Below are positions 16,586 through 25,032 of a DNA stretch of 64,000 nt, piece by piece (the first letter of the stretch is position 1; the number at the start of each line of letters is the position of its first letter). The DNA comes from WHTI01 sp963756365 (GTDB lineage: Bacteria > Actinomycetota > CADDZG01 > WHSQ01), in the NCBI GenBank assembly GCA_963756365.1, contig CAVWNF010000003.1, positions 930,001 through 994,000 of the forward strand. Reading direction: 5' to 3'. The position numbers and the translations under genes were made by a program. The notes under the pieces are model-generated. The model had not been told where the DNA came from, made no database searches, and worked only from the letters and a program-made list of their open reading frames with translations.

Positions 16586-18275
16586 ATGGGTCATCCGTCT
16601 ACCAGACGGTGGATGCGCCTCATGGCGCTCGTGGCCGTTCTAGCGCTTACCGCAGCAGCATGTGGTGGCGACGACGATGAAGGCGACAACACCGGCGATT
16701 CCGGCTCCGAGAAGGGTGCGACGTTGTCGTTCGGAACGTCAGCGGACCCGGTAGTGCTTGATGGAGCACTCGTATCCGACGGTGAATCGCTGCGTGCGAT
16801 CGACCAGATCTTCGAGGGTCTCGTGACCCTCGCTCCGGGGGGCACCGATGTTGTCCCGGGACTCGCGACCGAGTGGACCGCCGACGAGGCTGGGACCGCG
16901 TGGACGTTCCATACTCCGCGATGGCGTGACGTTCCACGACGGCACCGACTTCAACGCCGATGCGGTCTGCTTCAACTTCGACCGTTGGTACAACTTCGAG
17001 GGGTCCTTCCAGAACCCGTCGGCGTCGTACTACTGGCAGACGGTGTTCGGTGGATTCGCGAACACGGATCCAGACTCCGGCGCACCGACCGAATCGCTGT
17101 ACGACAGCTGTGCCGCTGGTGATGGCGAGGTCACGATCAACCTGACCAAGCCTTCAGCATCGTTCTTGCCTGCACTCGCACTGACGAACTTCACGATCGC
17201 GAGCCCCGAGGCGCTCGAGAAGTACGAGGCCGACTCCGGCGAGGTCGACGCCGACGGCATCTTCCGTGCGACGGGCACCTTCGGCACCGAGCACCCGATC
17301 GGCACGGGCCCCTACATGTTCGAAGAGTGGGTCCGCAACGATCACCTGACGTTCACTCGGAACCCCGACTACTGGGGTGACTTCTCCGGCAACGTCGAGA
17401 CGCTGATCTTCCGTCCGATCCCGGACAACGCTGCACGTCTCCAGGCTCTTCAGGCTGGGGACATCCAGGGATACGACCTGGTCGAGCCTCAGGACTTCGA
17501 GACGATCGAGTCCTCCGGTCTCCAACTGGTGCCGCGGCCAGCCTTCAACGTTGGCTACGTGGGCTTCAACCAGGCGCACAAGCCGTTCGACGACCCCGCC
17601 GTTCGCGAGGCGTTCGCGTACGCGGTGAATCGCCAAGAAGTCGTGGACGCGTTCTACGCCGGACAAGGTGAGGTGGCGAAGGAGTTCATGCCACCGTCGC
17701 TGTTCGGCTACGCGGACGATGTCACCGAGTACCCATACGACCCGGACATGGCGAAGCAGATCCTAGAAGACGCCGGATACACGCTTCCGGTCGAGATCGA
17801 CTTCGCGTACCCGACGGATGTTGCACGTCCGTACATGCCCAGCCCGCAGGACAACTTCGAGGCGATGGTTGCCAACCTCGAGGACTGCTGTTTCAAGGTG
17901 AAGGCGGACTCCGCAACGTGGAGCCCGAACTACCTCGACAACGCAGACAATGGCCGCTACGGGGCTTACCTGCTGGGGTGGACGGGTGACTTCGGTGACC
18001 CGGACAACTTCATCGGGACGTTCTTCCAGACCGAGCAGAAGGCTTGGGGGATGGACAACGCCGGTATCCGTGGATGCCTCGACGACGCTGAGGTCGAAAC
18101 GGATGCCGATGCACGCACGGCCCTGTACGAGGAGTGCAACCGTCTGATCATGGACGAGCTCCCCGGCCTGCCGTACGTGCACACGAAGCCGGCGCTCGCA
18201 TTCGACGCCACCGTCTCGGGATACGTCCCGAGCCCGGTCTCTCTTGAGCCGTTCTCACTGGTAACGGTCGAGTAG
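16586..18275 (+). CDS. Peptide ABC transporter substrate-binding lipoprotein (frameshift)
   Basis: The extracellular solute receptor of a Dpp/Opp-type importer, SBP family 5. The N-terminus has a lipoprotein signal (basic MGHPSTRRWMR, hydrophobic core, lipobox ending AAAC) followed by an Asp/Gly-rich linker. Family motifs include VVPGLATEWT, LRDGVTFHDGTDFNADAV, GTGPYMFEEW and VNRQEVVDAFY. A one-base insertion at about 16913 separates WTFH from LRDGVTFH; removing it gives one 562-residue protein. The start has an AGGGGGG ribosome site 6 bp upstream. It is the first gene of the operon and is separated from the permease by a hairpin. Confidence 0.9.
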
Positions 18276-18288
18276 GAATCAGATGGGT

Positions 18289-18320
18289 AGGACGGAGCGG
18301 GCTAACGCCCGCTCCGTCCT
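18289..18320 (+). terminator. Strong hairpin between receptor and permease genes
   Basis: A perfect 13-bp stem (AGGACGGAGCGGG and its complement) with a 6-base loop, not followed by a U-run. In binding-protein operons such hairpins commonly stabilise the receptor mRNA or allow partial termination, giving more receptor than permease. Confidence 0.7.
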
Positions 18321-18333
18321 GCTTCGTCCTTCG

Positions 18334-19339
18334 ATGCTGAAGTACATCGTCAGACGTCTACTGCTGCTTGGTCCCGATCCTGATCGGGCTTTCGATCCTC
18401 GTGTTCGTCTACGTGCGATCGCTACCCGGCGGACCGGCGATCGCACTGCTGGGCGAGCGCGCCACCGAGCAATCAACCGCAGCCATCGAGAAGGACCTCG
18501 GCCTAGACCAACCGCTGCCGGTCCAGTACGGCCGTTACGTCAGGAATCTCATCCAGGGCGACCTCGGGTTCAGCATCGTCACCAGGCAGCCTGTGATGGA
18601 CGAACTCACTAGGAGATTCCCCGCCACCGTCGAGTTGGGCCTGTCTGCCGTGTTCCTGGCATTGATCTTCGGGATCCCACTGGGGTTCCTAGCGGCCAAG
18701 CGATATCAGGGGTGGCTCGACCACACGAGCTTGGCGGCGTCTTTGATCGGTATCAGCTTTCCGATCTTCTTCCTCGCGTTGATCCTCAAGTACATCTTCG
18801 CCGTGAAACTCGGCTGGTTACCCAGCTTCGGGCGAGTGGAGGCGACGATCGACCTCCCTCACCCGACCAACTTCTATCTCTTGGACGCCATCCTCGATCG
18901 GAACTGGACCGCGTTCGTTGACGTGCTCAAGCACCTCATCCTTCCGGCGATGGCGTTGGCGACGATCCCGCTTGCCATCATCGCCCGCATCACACGCGCG
19001 GCGGTTCTCGAAGTGACCAACGAGGACTACGTGCGAACCGCTCGTGCGAAAGGACTCGACCCTTCGGTCGTCGACCGTCGTCATGTCATGAAGAACGCGA
19101 TGCTGCCGGTCGTGACGGTGGTCGGATTGCAAACGGGTTTGATCTTGACGGGTGCGGTGCTCACGGAAACCGTCTTCGCGTGGCCAGGAGTTGGGTCGTG
19201 GATGCTGAACGCGATCCGCGGGGCCGACTACGCGGTGCTCCAGGGCGGGATCTTGTTCTTCGCGATCATCACGATCCTGTCGAGCCTGATCGTTGATGTC
19301 TCCTATGCGTTCCTCAACCCAAGGATCAGGTACCAGTGA
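18334..19339 (+). CDS. Peptide ABC transporter permease, DppB/OppB type (frameshift)
   Basis: The first membrane subunit of the importer, with six helices. The usual N-terminus MLKYIVRRLLLL at 18334 runs out of frame into VPILIGLSILVF; one extra G at about 18370 explains this, and correction gives 334 residues. Family features are FGFSIVTRQPV-like periplasmic loop, the long BPD-transporter domain, and the cytoplasmic EAA loop near ARAKGLDPSVVDRRHVMKNAMLP that docks on the ATPases. It ends with a 4-bp overlap into the next permease gene. Confidence 0.9.
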
Positions 19340-20232
19340 GCATCCTCGAGGCGGAAGCCCATGAACTAGCGATCGAGCAGCCTTCGGGACTGTGGAAGGA
19401 CGCGTTCGATCGCATGAAGCGCAACCCCGGGGCGATCGTCGGAGCGGTGATCGTCGGACTGTTCCTTACCCTTGCCCTGTTCGCTCCGGTCGTTGCCCCA
19501 CACGATCCGAATGAGCAGGTAGGACCCCGCGCTTCGACCCCGGCTGGCCCGTCGTCGGAGTTCAAGATGGGTCTCGACAAGCAAGGACGCGACTACATGA
19601 GCCGCATCATCTACGGCACCCGACTCTCCTTGATCGTCGGGGTTGTCTCGGTCGCGGTTGGCCTCGGGCTCGGGATGTTGTTCGGAGCGATCGCCGGCTA
19701 CCTTGGAGGGTGGGTCGACTCCGCGATCATGCGCGTGATGGACATCCTTCTGGCCTTCCCCGGCTTCCTCTTAGCCATCGGTCTCGTGACCGCGATGGGA
19801 CGCGGGCTTACACAGATCATGATCGCGGTGGGTATCACCAATGTGCCCCAGTTCGCGCGCGTGCTGCGGAGTTCCGTGATCGCGCAGAAGGAATCTGACT
19901 ACGTTCTCGCCGCGCGATCTTTGGGCGCTCGTGGCCGACGCCTTCTGGTTCGTCACGTTCTGCCGAACAGCTTGGCTCCGGTCATCGTTCAGGCGACCCT
20001 CGCGATGGCAACCGCCATCATCGATGTCGCTGGACTCAGCTATGTCGGCCTCGGACCAGCGGACCCGGGTCTTCCGGAATGGGGAAAGATGCTCGCCGAT
20101 TCGGCGGCCCGGCTCGAGAGCGGAACCCATCTCGTGTTGTTCCCCGGCTTCGCGATCGTCATCAGCGTGCTCGGCCTGAACCTGATCGGTGACGGCCTAA
20201 GGGAAGCTTTGGACCCGAGGCTCAAGTCCTGA
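19336..20232 (+). CDS. Peptide ABC transporter permease, DppC/OppC type
   Basis: A 298-residue partner permease. It has the OppC N-terminal domain (KDAFDRMKRNPGAIVGAVIVG with the first helix, then LFAPVVAPHDPNEQ), the HxLGxDxxGRD-like turn here MGLDKQGRDYMSRIIYGTRLSL, and a BPD-transporter domain with the EAA loop AARSLGARGRRLLVRHVLPNSLAP. The GTG start overlaps the previous stop as GTGA. It overlaps the first ATPase gene by one base, so the four genes are tightly coupled. Confidence 0.95.
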   Translation: MSILEAEAHELAIEQPSGLWKDAFDRMKRNPGAIVGAVIVGLFLTLALFAPVVAPHDPNEQVGPRASTPAGPSSEFKMGLDKQGRDYMSRIIYGTRLSLIVGVVSVAVGLGLGMLFGAIAGYLGGWVDSAIMRVMDILLAFPGFLLAIGLVTAMGRGLTQIMIAVGITNVPQFARVLRSSVIAQKESDYVLAARSLGARGRRLLVRHVLPNSLAPVIVQATLAMATAIIDVAGLSYVGLGPADPGLPEWGKMLADSAARLESGTHLVLFPGFAIVISVLGLNLIGDGLREALDPRLKS

Positions 20233-21242
20233 TGCCGCTCCTATCCGTCAAGGACCTCGAAGTCTCGTTCAGCACGCGTAAGTCGACCGTTTACGCGGTC
20301 AACGGGATCAGCTTCGATCTCGAAGCCGGCGAGACCCTGGGCATCGTGGGGGAGTCCGGATGCGGAAAGTCTGTGTCGTCCCTGGCCATGCTCGGGATCC
20401 TTCCGAAGGCGGGGAGCGTCCCAGCCGGTTCCGTCGAGTTCCAAGGCGTGGACCTCCTCCAGCTGCCTGACTCGAAACTGCGCCAGATCAGGGGCCGCGA
20501 TATCGCGATGATCTTCCAGGACCCGATGACATCCCTGAACCCTGTGCTGACGGTAGGACGCCAGATCACCGAGACGCTTGAGAAGCATCTCGAGATGGAC
20601 AAGGACGTCGCCCGGAAGGAAGCAGCTGTGCTCCTCGACCGGGTCGGTATCCCAAGTGCGAAGGATCGGCTCGGGGACTATCCGCATCAGTTCTCTGGTG
20701 GGATGAGGCAACGGGTGATGATCGCGATCGCGCTGTCATGTCGACCCAAACTCCTGATCGCTGACGAGCCGACCACCGCTCTCGATGTAACTATCCAGGC
20801 TCAGATCCTCGAGGTCCTACGCCAACTGACCGCCGAAGAGAACATGGCGCTCATCCTCATCACGCACGATCTCGGTGTTGTGGCCGGGGTCTGCGAGCGG
20901 ACGAACGTCATGTACGCGGGCCGGTTCGTTGAGACCGCGCCAACCAGGGAGTTGTTCGCTCGCCCGCGTCATCCGTACACGCTTGGACTCCTGAAGTCGG
21001 TGCCACGGCTCGACGCCGCGCGCAAGGAACGACTCGAACCTATCGCCGGTGCCCCACGAGATCTCCGGAGCCTTCCATCGGGGTGTTCGTTCGCACCGAG
21101 GTGTCTGTACGCGGTGAACCGCTCGCGCGAGGAGACGCCACGGTTGGAGCCGATCGATGGCGCCGACCACATGGTGGCGTGTTGGAATCCCGTGCCGGAC
21201 GCGGATCTTCCGAAGCGACGCGTCGAGGGCGAGGGCCAGTGA
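20232..21242 (+). CDS. Peptide ABC transporter ATP-binding protein, DppD/OppD type
   Basis: A 336-residue ABC ATPase energising peptide uptake. It shows Walker A GESGCGKSVSS, Q-loop MIFQDPMTSLNPV, signature QFSGGMRQRVMIAIAL, Walker B LLIADEPTTALDV and the H-loop LILITHDLGVVAG. The C-terminal oligopeptide-transporter extension has a Cys pattern (SGCSFAPRC...C...C) that in this family can bind an Fe-S cluster. The last bases overlap the GTG of the second ATPase gene. Confidence 0.95.
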   Translation: MPLLSVKDLEVSFSTRKSTVYAVNGISFDLEAGETLGIVGESGCGKSVSSLAMLGILPKAGSVPAGSVEFQGVDLLQLPDSKLRQIRGRDIAMIFQDPMTSLNPVLTVGRQITETLEKHLEMDKDVARKEAAVLLDRVGIPSAKDRLGDYPHQFSGGMRQRVMIAIALSCRPKLLIADEPTTALDVTIQAQILEVLRQLTAEENMALILITHDLGVVAGVCERTNVMYAGRFVETAPTRELFARPRHPYTLGLLKSVPRLDAARKERLEPIAGAPRDLRSLPSGCSFAPRCLYAVNRSREETPRLEPIDGADHMVACWNPVPDADLPKRRVEGEGQ

Positions 21243-22268
21243 GCAGTCTCCTCGAGGTCACCGACCTAAAGGTCTACTTCCCGATCCGATCGGGCATCTT
21301 GATCGACCGACATGTCGGCGACGTGAAAGCCGTCGACGGGGTGAGCTTCGACATCGAGCGCGGAGAGACCCTCGGTTTGGTCGGCGAGTCTGGATGCGGG
21401 AAGACCACTGTCGGACGAACCGTACTTAGGCTCTACGAGCCGACCGCGGGAAAGGTCGTCTTCGATGGGGTCGATATCGGAAGCCTCTCCGCGTCGCGAC
21501 CTCCGCGCTCTCAGGGGCCGGATGCAGATGGTGTTCCAGGATCCGTACTCGTCGTTGAACCCGCGCCAGAACGTCGGGAGTGTCGTAGGCGAACCACTGG
21601 TGATCCACGGGATCGGAGCGGGGAAGGATCGCGAGAAGAAGGTCGCCGAGCTGCTGGACATCGTGGGCCTCCCCGAGGGAGCGGCGAACCGCTACCCGCA
21701 CGAGTTCTCCGGAGGCCAGCGGCAGCGTATCGGGCTCGCCCGATCTCTCGCCCTTAATCCCGACCTGATCGTCGCGGACGAACCGGTGTCGGCGTTGGAC
21801 GTATCGATCCAGGCGCAGATAATCAACCTGCTCGAGGATCTGCAGAAGGAGTTCGACCTTACGTATCTGTTCATCGCCCACGACCTCGCGGTGGTTCGTC
21901 ACATCTCGGATCGGATCGCGGTGATGTATCTCGGCAAGATCGTAGAGGTCGCACCGTCGGACCAGCTCTACACCAACCCGGCCCATCCCTACACGATGGC
22001 GCTGCTCTCGGCGGTCCCGATCCCGGACCCCGAGGTCGAACTGAAACGCGAGCGGATCATCCTCAGGGGTGACCTGCCCTCACCTGCCAACCCACCGAGC
22101 GGTTGTCGGTTCCACACCCGGTGCCCGTTCAAGCAACCGGAGAGATGCGATACCGAGGACCCGGAGCTCCGGAGTCTCGGCGATGGGACCGTCGTCGCCT
22201 GTCACTTCGCCGAGGACATCAAGATGGGGAAGATCACTCCGGCGGAGTCGTCGGTGACCGGACCGTAG
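21239..22268 (+). CDS. Peptide ABC transporter ATP-binding protein, DppF/OppF type (frameshift)
   Basis: The second ATPase subunit. The N-terminal frame carries LLEVTDLKVYFPIRSG and Walker A GESGCGKTTVGRT; the second frame carries RRDLRALRGRMQMVFQDPY, signature EFSGGQRQRIGLAR, Walker B LIVADEPVSALDV, H-loop FIAHDLAVV and the C-terminal GCRFHTRCPF extension. One extra base at about 21491 separates them; corrected length is 342 residues. GTG 21239 overlaps the previous stop. It is the last gene of the transporter operon. Confidence 0.9.
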
Positions 22269-22284
22269 CCAGCAGCTAGCAGAT

Positions 22285-22300
22285 GCTTGCAAGAGCAAGC
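22285..22300 (+). terminator. Short hairpin after the transporter operon
   Basis: A 6-bp stem (GCTTGC/GCAAGC) with a 4-base loop 17 bp after the last transporter gene. It overlaps the -35 of the next promoter, so its role as terminator is uncertain. Confidence 0.4.
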
Positions 22301-22315
22301 AATATGGGCTACTGT
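22287..22315 (+). promoter_or_regulatory. Promoter of the RlpA-like gene
   Basis: TTGCAA (22287-22292) and TACTGT (22310-22315) are separated by exactly 17 bp. Transcription would start near 22322 and give a leader of about 220 bases. Confidence 0.6.
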
Positions 22316-22321
22316 GTCCCA

Positions 22322-22543
22322 CTTAGTGCCTCACCAGAGGTGATCCGCTGCACCGTCCTTACGGGATGGGTGGTGATGACGCCTCCGGTGCCGGTCGTGA
22401 GATCGAGCCGTAGGGCCGTGGCGCCGTGATGGTGTCCCCCTAGGGCGAACGACCAGAGAGGACCCGCGTTCACCCCGGGTTCCGGCGGCTCCCTCGGATG
22501 GGAGCCGGGGCGGTCCCTGTACGACGACAGAGAAGGAGACGCG
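22322..22543 (+). ncRNA. Structured 5' leader of the RlpA-like gene (unidentified)
   Basis: About 220 bases of GC-rich, noncoding leader with nested inverted repeats, for example GGCTCCC (22487-22493) pairing with GGGAGCC (22500-22506). Secreted wall-hydrolase and RlpA-type genes of actinobacteria are often controlled by c-di-AMP riboswitches. I could not match the known consensus blocks, so this remains an unassigned candidate regulatory leader. Confidence 0.35.
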
Positions 22544-23467
22544 ATGTCGCGCCTGCCTAGGATGTCCGCGCGCCCGCTGCGTATCGCAGTGGTCGTGCTG
22601 GTCATCGGACTTGCCGTACCGGCGTTCGCCGGATCGGCAACCCCAGAACCGGTACTCGATTCGGCGCCGTACGCCGTTTGGTACCGGGGAGATGCACGCA
22701 TCAAAGGCCACCTTGAAGGTGGCACCCCCGGCGACGAGGTGACCCTCGAGCGCAAGAAGCCCGGTGGAAACTGGAACGAGCACAACTCGAAGCCAGTGGA
22801 CGAGAGCGGTCGCGTGAGGTTCAACGTGCGCGACGTGAGGAAGACGACGCTCTTCCGACTCGCGTGGACCGACGAGGTCACGGAGTCCACGAGCTACAGC
22901 GAGCCGAACACCGTGAGGGTCAAGCCGAAGCTGACGATGGCGATCAAGCCTCGCCACGCCTATGAAGGCTCGAGCGTCCTACTCAAGGGTCGCTTGCTTC
23001 CGAAGAAGGATGGCCGCAAGGTCATCGTGAAACGCAAGGTCGGCGGCACCTGGCAGCGGGTCAAGAGGGTCGCAGCTGGAGACGGTGACTACAAGCTCCG
23101 AGTGCCTTCAGGGAAGACCGGGCACCGGAGGTTCAAGGTGCGCTTCGAGGGCGATCGCTTCAACCGCCCCCGCGGTACCACCAACCTCCTGAAGGTCTAC
23201 AGCCCCGATCCAGCCACCTGGTACGGACCTGGCTTCTACGGGAACGGCACGGCGTGCGGGAAGACGCTGACGCGTCGGACCCTCGGCGTTGCCCACCGGA
23301 CGCTCCCGTGCGGAACGATGGTGAGCATCGTCTTCCAGGGCAGAACGATCACGGTCCCCGTTATCGACCGTGGCCCCTACACCTCGGCCGAGTGGGACCT
23401 GACGCAGGAGACCGCCGAGCGCATCGGCTTCTCCGGCACCAACACGGTAGGCACCCTGCACGAATAG
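22544..23467 (+). CDS. Secreted protein with C-terminal RlpA-like double-psi beta-barrel
   Basis: A 307-residue exported protein. There is a basic N-terminus and signal peptide (hydrophobic IAVVVLVIGLAVPAFAG). Residues 40-220 form two Ig-like or bacterial surface beta domains, rich in Lys and Arg (KPKLTMAIKPRHAYEGSSVLLKG). The last 90 residues are an RlpA-like/DPBB domain: ATWYGPGFYGNGTACGKTL, then CGTMV, and the catalytic-site VIDRGPY with its Asp. RlpA-type domains in the family act as lytic transglycosylases or bind septal glycan. An AAGGAG ribosome site precedes the ATG. Confidence 0.85.
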   Translation: MSRLPRMSARPLRIAVVVLVIGLAVPAFAGSATPEPVLDSAPYAVWYRGDARIKGHLEGGTPGDEVTLERKKPGGNWNEHNSKPVDESGRVRFNVRDVRKTTLFRLAWTDEVTESTSYSEPNTVRVKPKLTMAIKPRHAYEGSSVLLKGRLLPKKDGRKVIVKRKVGGTWQRVKRVAAGDGDYKLRVPSGKTGHRRFKVRFEGDRFNRPRGTTNLLKVYSPDPATWYGPGFYGNGTACGKTLTRRTLGVAHRTLPCGTMVSIVFQGRTITVPVIDRGPYTSAEWDLTQETAERIGFSGTNTVGTLHE

Positions 23468-23488
23468 CCGAACGCATAGGAACGCGAA

Positions 23489-23549
23489 CGGAGGGGGGCC
23501 CGGCAAGAAGGACTTAAAGGTTGCGTCCTTCGGGCTGGGCCCCCCTCCG
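23489..23549 (+). terminator. Long GC-rich terminator hairpin
   Basis: A stem of about 25 bp with a few mismatches (CGGAGGGGGGCCC...GGGCCCCCCTCCG, inner AAGGAC/GTCCTT) starts about 20 bp after the RlpA-like stop. There is no U-run, as is common for actinobacterial terminators. Confidence 0.75.
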
Positions 23550-23619
23550 GCTCGCGACCGGTCCGTACCGCCGCGACCGGCATCCGGCGCATAGGCGACG
23601 GATGGTTGCCGGAGCTACC

Positions 23620-23625
23620 TATAAT
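23620..23625 (+). promoter_or_regulatory. Consensus -10 TATAAT before the HNH gene
   Basis: TATAAT ends nine bases before the TTG start at 23635, so the mRNA would have a leader of only a few bases. An upstream ATG at 23602 overlaps the promoter and is less likely. Confidence 0.55.
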
Positions 23626-23634
23626 TGGCGAACC

Positions 23635-24157
23635 TTGGGAAGAGCGCTGGTTCTCAACGCTTCGTACCAGCCGCTGTGCGTAGTACCTGTGCGGCGGGCG
23701 CTGGTCCTCGCCCTGAAAGGGAAAGCCGAGGTCCTGCACCACAACGGGATCGTCTTCCGCTCAGAGACCCTCGAGATCCCGGCCCCCTCGGTGGTGAGGC
23801 TCAACTACTTCGTGAAGGTGCCCCTGCAGCGCGAGGGCCTCGTTGTCCAGGCGGGCGGTCTTCGTGAGAGACAACTTCGAGTGTCAGTACTGTGGCCGCC
23901 CCGCCGAGAACGTCGATCACGTGGTGCCCCGGAGCAGGGGAGGGCAGCACACGTGGGACAACGTGGTCGCTTCGTGCCGTCCCTGCAACTCTCGTAAGGA
24001 GAACAAGGCGCCGCAGGATCTCGGGATGAGGCTCCGAGGACAACCCCGGGCCCCTCACGACAGTGTCTGGATCGTGGTCGCCGCCGATCGGCACATCGAT
24101 CCCACCTGGCATCAGTACCTTCACCTCCCGGCCAAACTGGCCGCCCTGCTGGTCTAA
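23635..24157 (+). CDS. HNH endonuclease family protein (frameshift)
   Basis: An actinobacterial-type HNH nuclease with N-terminus ALVLNASYQPLCVVPVRRALVL and a C-terminal zinc-ribbon HNH domain: CQYCG, VDHVVPRSRGGQHTWDNVVASC and CNSRKENK, containing the metal-binding His-Asn-His and two CxxC knuckles. One extra base at about 23845 separates the halves (LQREGLV and SRRAVFVRD); correction gives 173 residues. The TTG start is chosen from the promoter position and from homologous starts near LVLNAS. The cellular role is unknown. Confidence 0.8.
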
Positions 24158-24312
24158 GGGCCCCTCCCCGCCCTCTCTCCACCGGATCGAGAACTTCTTC
24201 CACGTGCCCGTTTTGACCCCTTCGGCCCTATCTAGGCCATAACACTCATGCGCAAGCTTTAACAGGAACAACACGCGCAACGAATTACAAGTTGGTAATT
24301 ACCGGCACATCA

Positions 24313-24342
24313 TTGACTCGGTGGGGCGAGGGGGCGTAATTT
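24313..24342 (+). promoter_or_regulatory. Promoter of the dcw cluster (Pmra)
   Basis: TTGACT (24313-24318) and TAATTT (24337-24342) with an 18-bp spacer, 91 bp before mraZ. The 275-bp gap 24158-24432 otherwise holds a GGTAATTACC palindrome near 24295 and the MraZ repeats, with no gene. Confidence 0.6.
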
Positions 24343-24350
24343 GCCCTACA

Positions 24351-24380
24351 AGTGGAGTGAAGTGGAGCAAAGTGGGGGAC
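24351..24380. promoter_or_regulatory. MraZ operator: three direct repeats at 10-bp spacing
   Basis: AGTGGAGTGA, AGTGGAGCAA and AGTGGGGGAC follow each other with exact 10-bp periodicity, with a fourth weaker GGGG copy after them. MraZ is known to bind tandem GTGG/TGGG-type boxes at this spacing. They begin about 8 bp after the -10, at the transcription start, consistent with autorepression of the dcw cluster. Confidence 0.75.
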
Positions 24381-24432
24381 CGGGGAGAGAGACAGAGTCC
24401 TCCACCGCATCGGGAGACGGATAGGGGAGCGT

Positions 24433-24864
24433 GTGGAGTTCACGGGTCAGTTCAGGCACTCGATCGACGCCAAGGGGCGTCTGATCGTGCCGTCCTCGAT
24501 CCGAGAGCAGATGGGCTCGACCGTTCGCCTGTCGCGGTGGCCCGATGGCTGCATAGCGGTCTGGTCACAGGATGGGTGGACCCGGATCGTCGCTGCACTG
24601 CAGGAGCAGGCTCGGTCGAACCCCGCCGCCCGCCGCTTCGTGCGCATCTTCACTGCCAGCACCTCGACCGAGGACATCGACAAGCAGGGCCGTGTCTCGG
24701 TACCTCCGAACCTGAGGGAGCACGCCGGGATCGACAAGGACACGGTCGTCCTCGGCGCTCTCGACCACGTTGAGATCTGGGATCCGCGGCGATGGGCCGA
24801 CCACGAGGCTGACAGCAGTGAGGGCGAGAGCTTCGATGACCTGGCTGCGAGCTTGACGTTCTGA
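24433..24864 (+). CDS. mraZ: Transcriptional regulator MraZ
   Basis: A 143-residue MraZ, the conserved first gene of the dcw cluster and DNA-binding repressor of it. Two SpoVT-AbrB half-domains are visible: DAKGRLIVPSSIRE near residue 12 and DKQGRVSVPPNLRE near residue 85. The C-terminus has an acidic tail (DSSEGESFDDL). GTG 24433 follows a GGGGAG ribosome site. MraZ rings bind the tandem repeats at 24351-24380. Confidence 0.95.
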   Translation: MEFTGQFRHSIDAKGRLIVPSSIREQMGSTVRLSRWPDGCIAVWSQDGWTRIVAALQEQARSNPAARRFVRIFTASTSTEDIDKQGRVSVPPNLREHAGIDKDTVVLGALDHVEIWDPRRWADHEADSSEGESFDDLAASLTF

Positions 24865-24890
24865 TGGCCACCCGGATGGAGGGACGACGC

Positions 24891-25019
24891 ATGGATCAGA
24901 GGAGAGCGGCCGGCACGGTTCTCGGACAGAGCGCCGTGGCGCTCATGATGTGTGGGGCGGCGATCGTCGTGATCATCGTCATGCTCCAGATCGCCGACCG
25001 GGCCCTGGGGAGTCTGTGA
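24891..25019 (+). CDS. Small single-span membrane protein between mraZ and rsmH
   Basis: A 42-residue ORF with an ATG preceded by GGAGGG at a good distance. It has a basic N-terminus (MDQRRAAG) and one long hydrophobic helix (VALMMCGAAIVVIIVMLQIA), ending ADRALGSL. It fills the gap between mraZ and rsmH on the same strand, with 26 and 13 bp on either side. I do not know a named homologue. The topology is like other tiny divisome-associated membrane proteins, but function is not shown. Confidence 0.6.
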   Translation: MDQRRAAGTVLGQSAVALMMCGAAIVVIIVMLQIADRALGSL

Positions 25020-25032
25020 TGGGAGGCGTTCA

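Noticed and set aside
22337..22386. Fluoride-riboswitch-like pattern (AGGTGAT...CACC...TGATGACGCCT)
   Set aside because: The first stem and the TGATGACGCCT segment look similar, but the loop at 22341-22348 has no complementary pseudoknot partner after TGATG, and the downstream gene is not a fluoride exporter.
22322..22543. c-di-AMP (ydaO-type) riboswitch before the RlpA-like gene
   Set aside because: The genomic context fits, but I could not find the conserved core segments in the right order; kept only as an unidentified leader.
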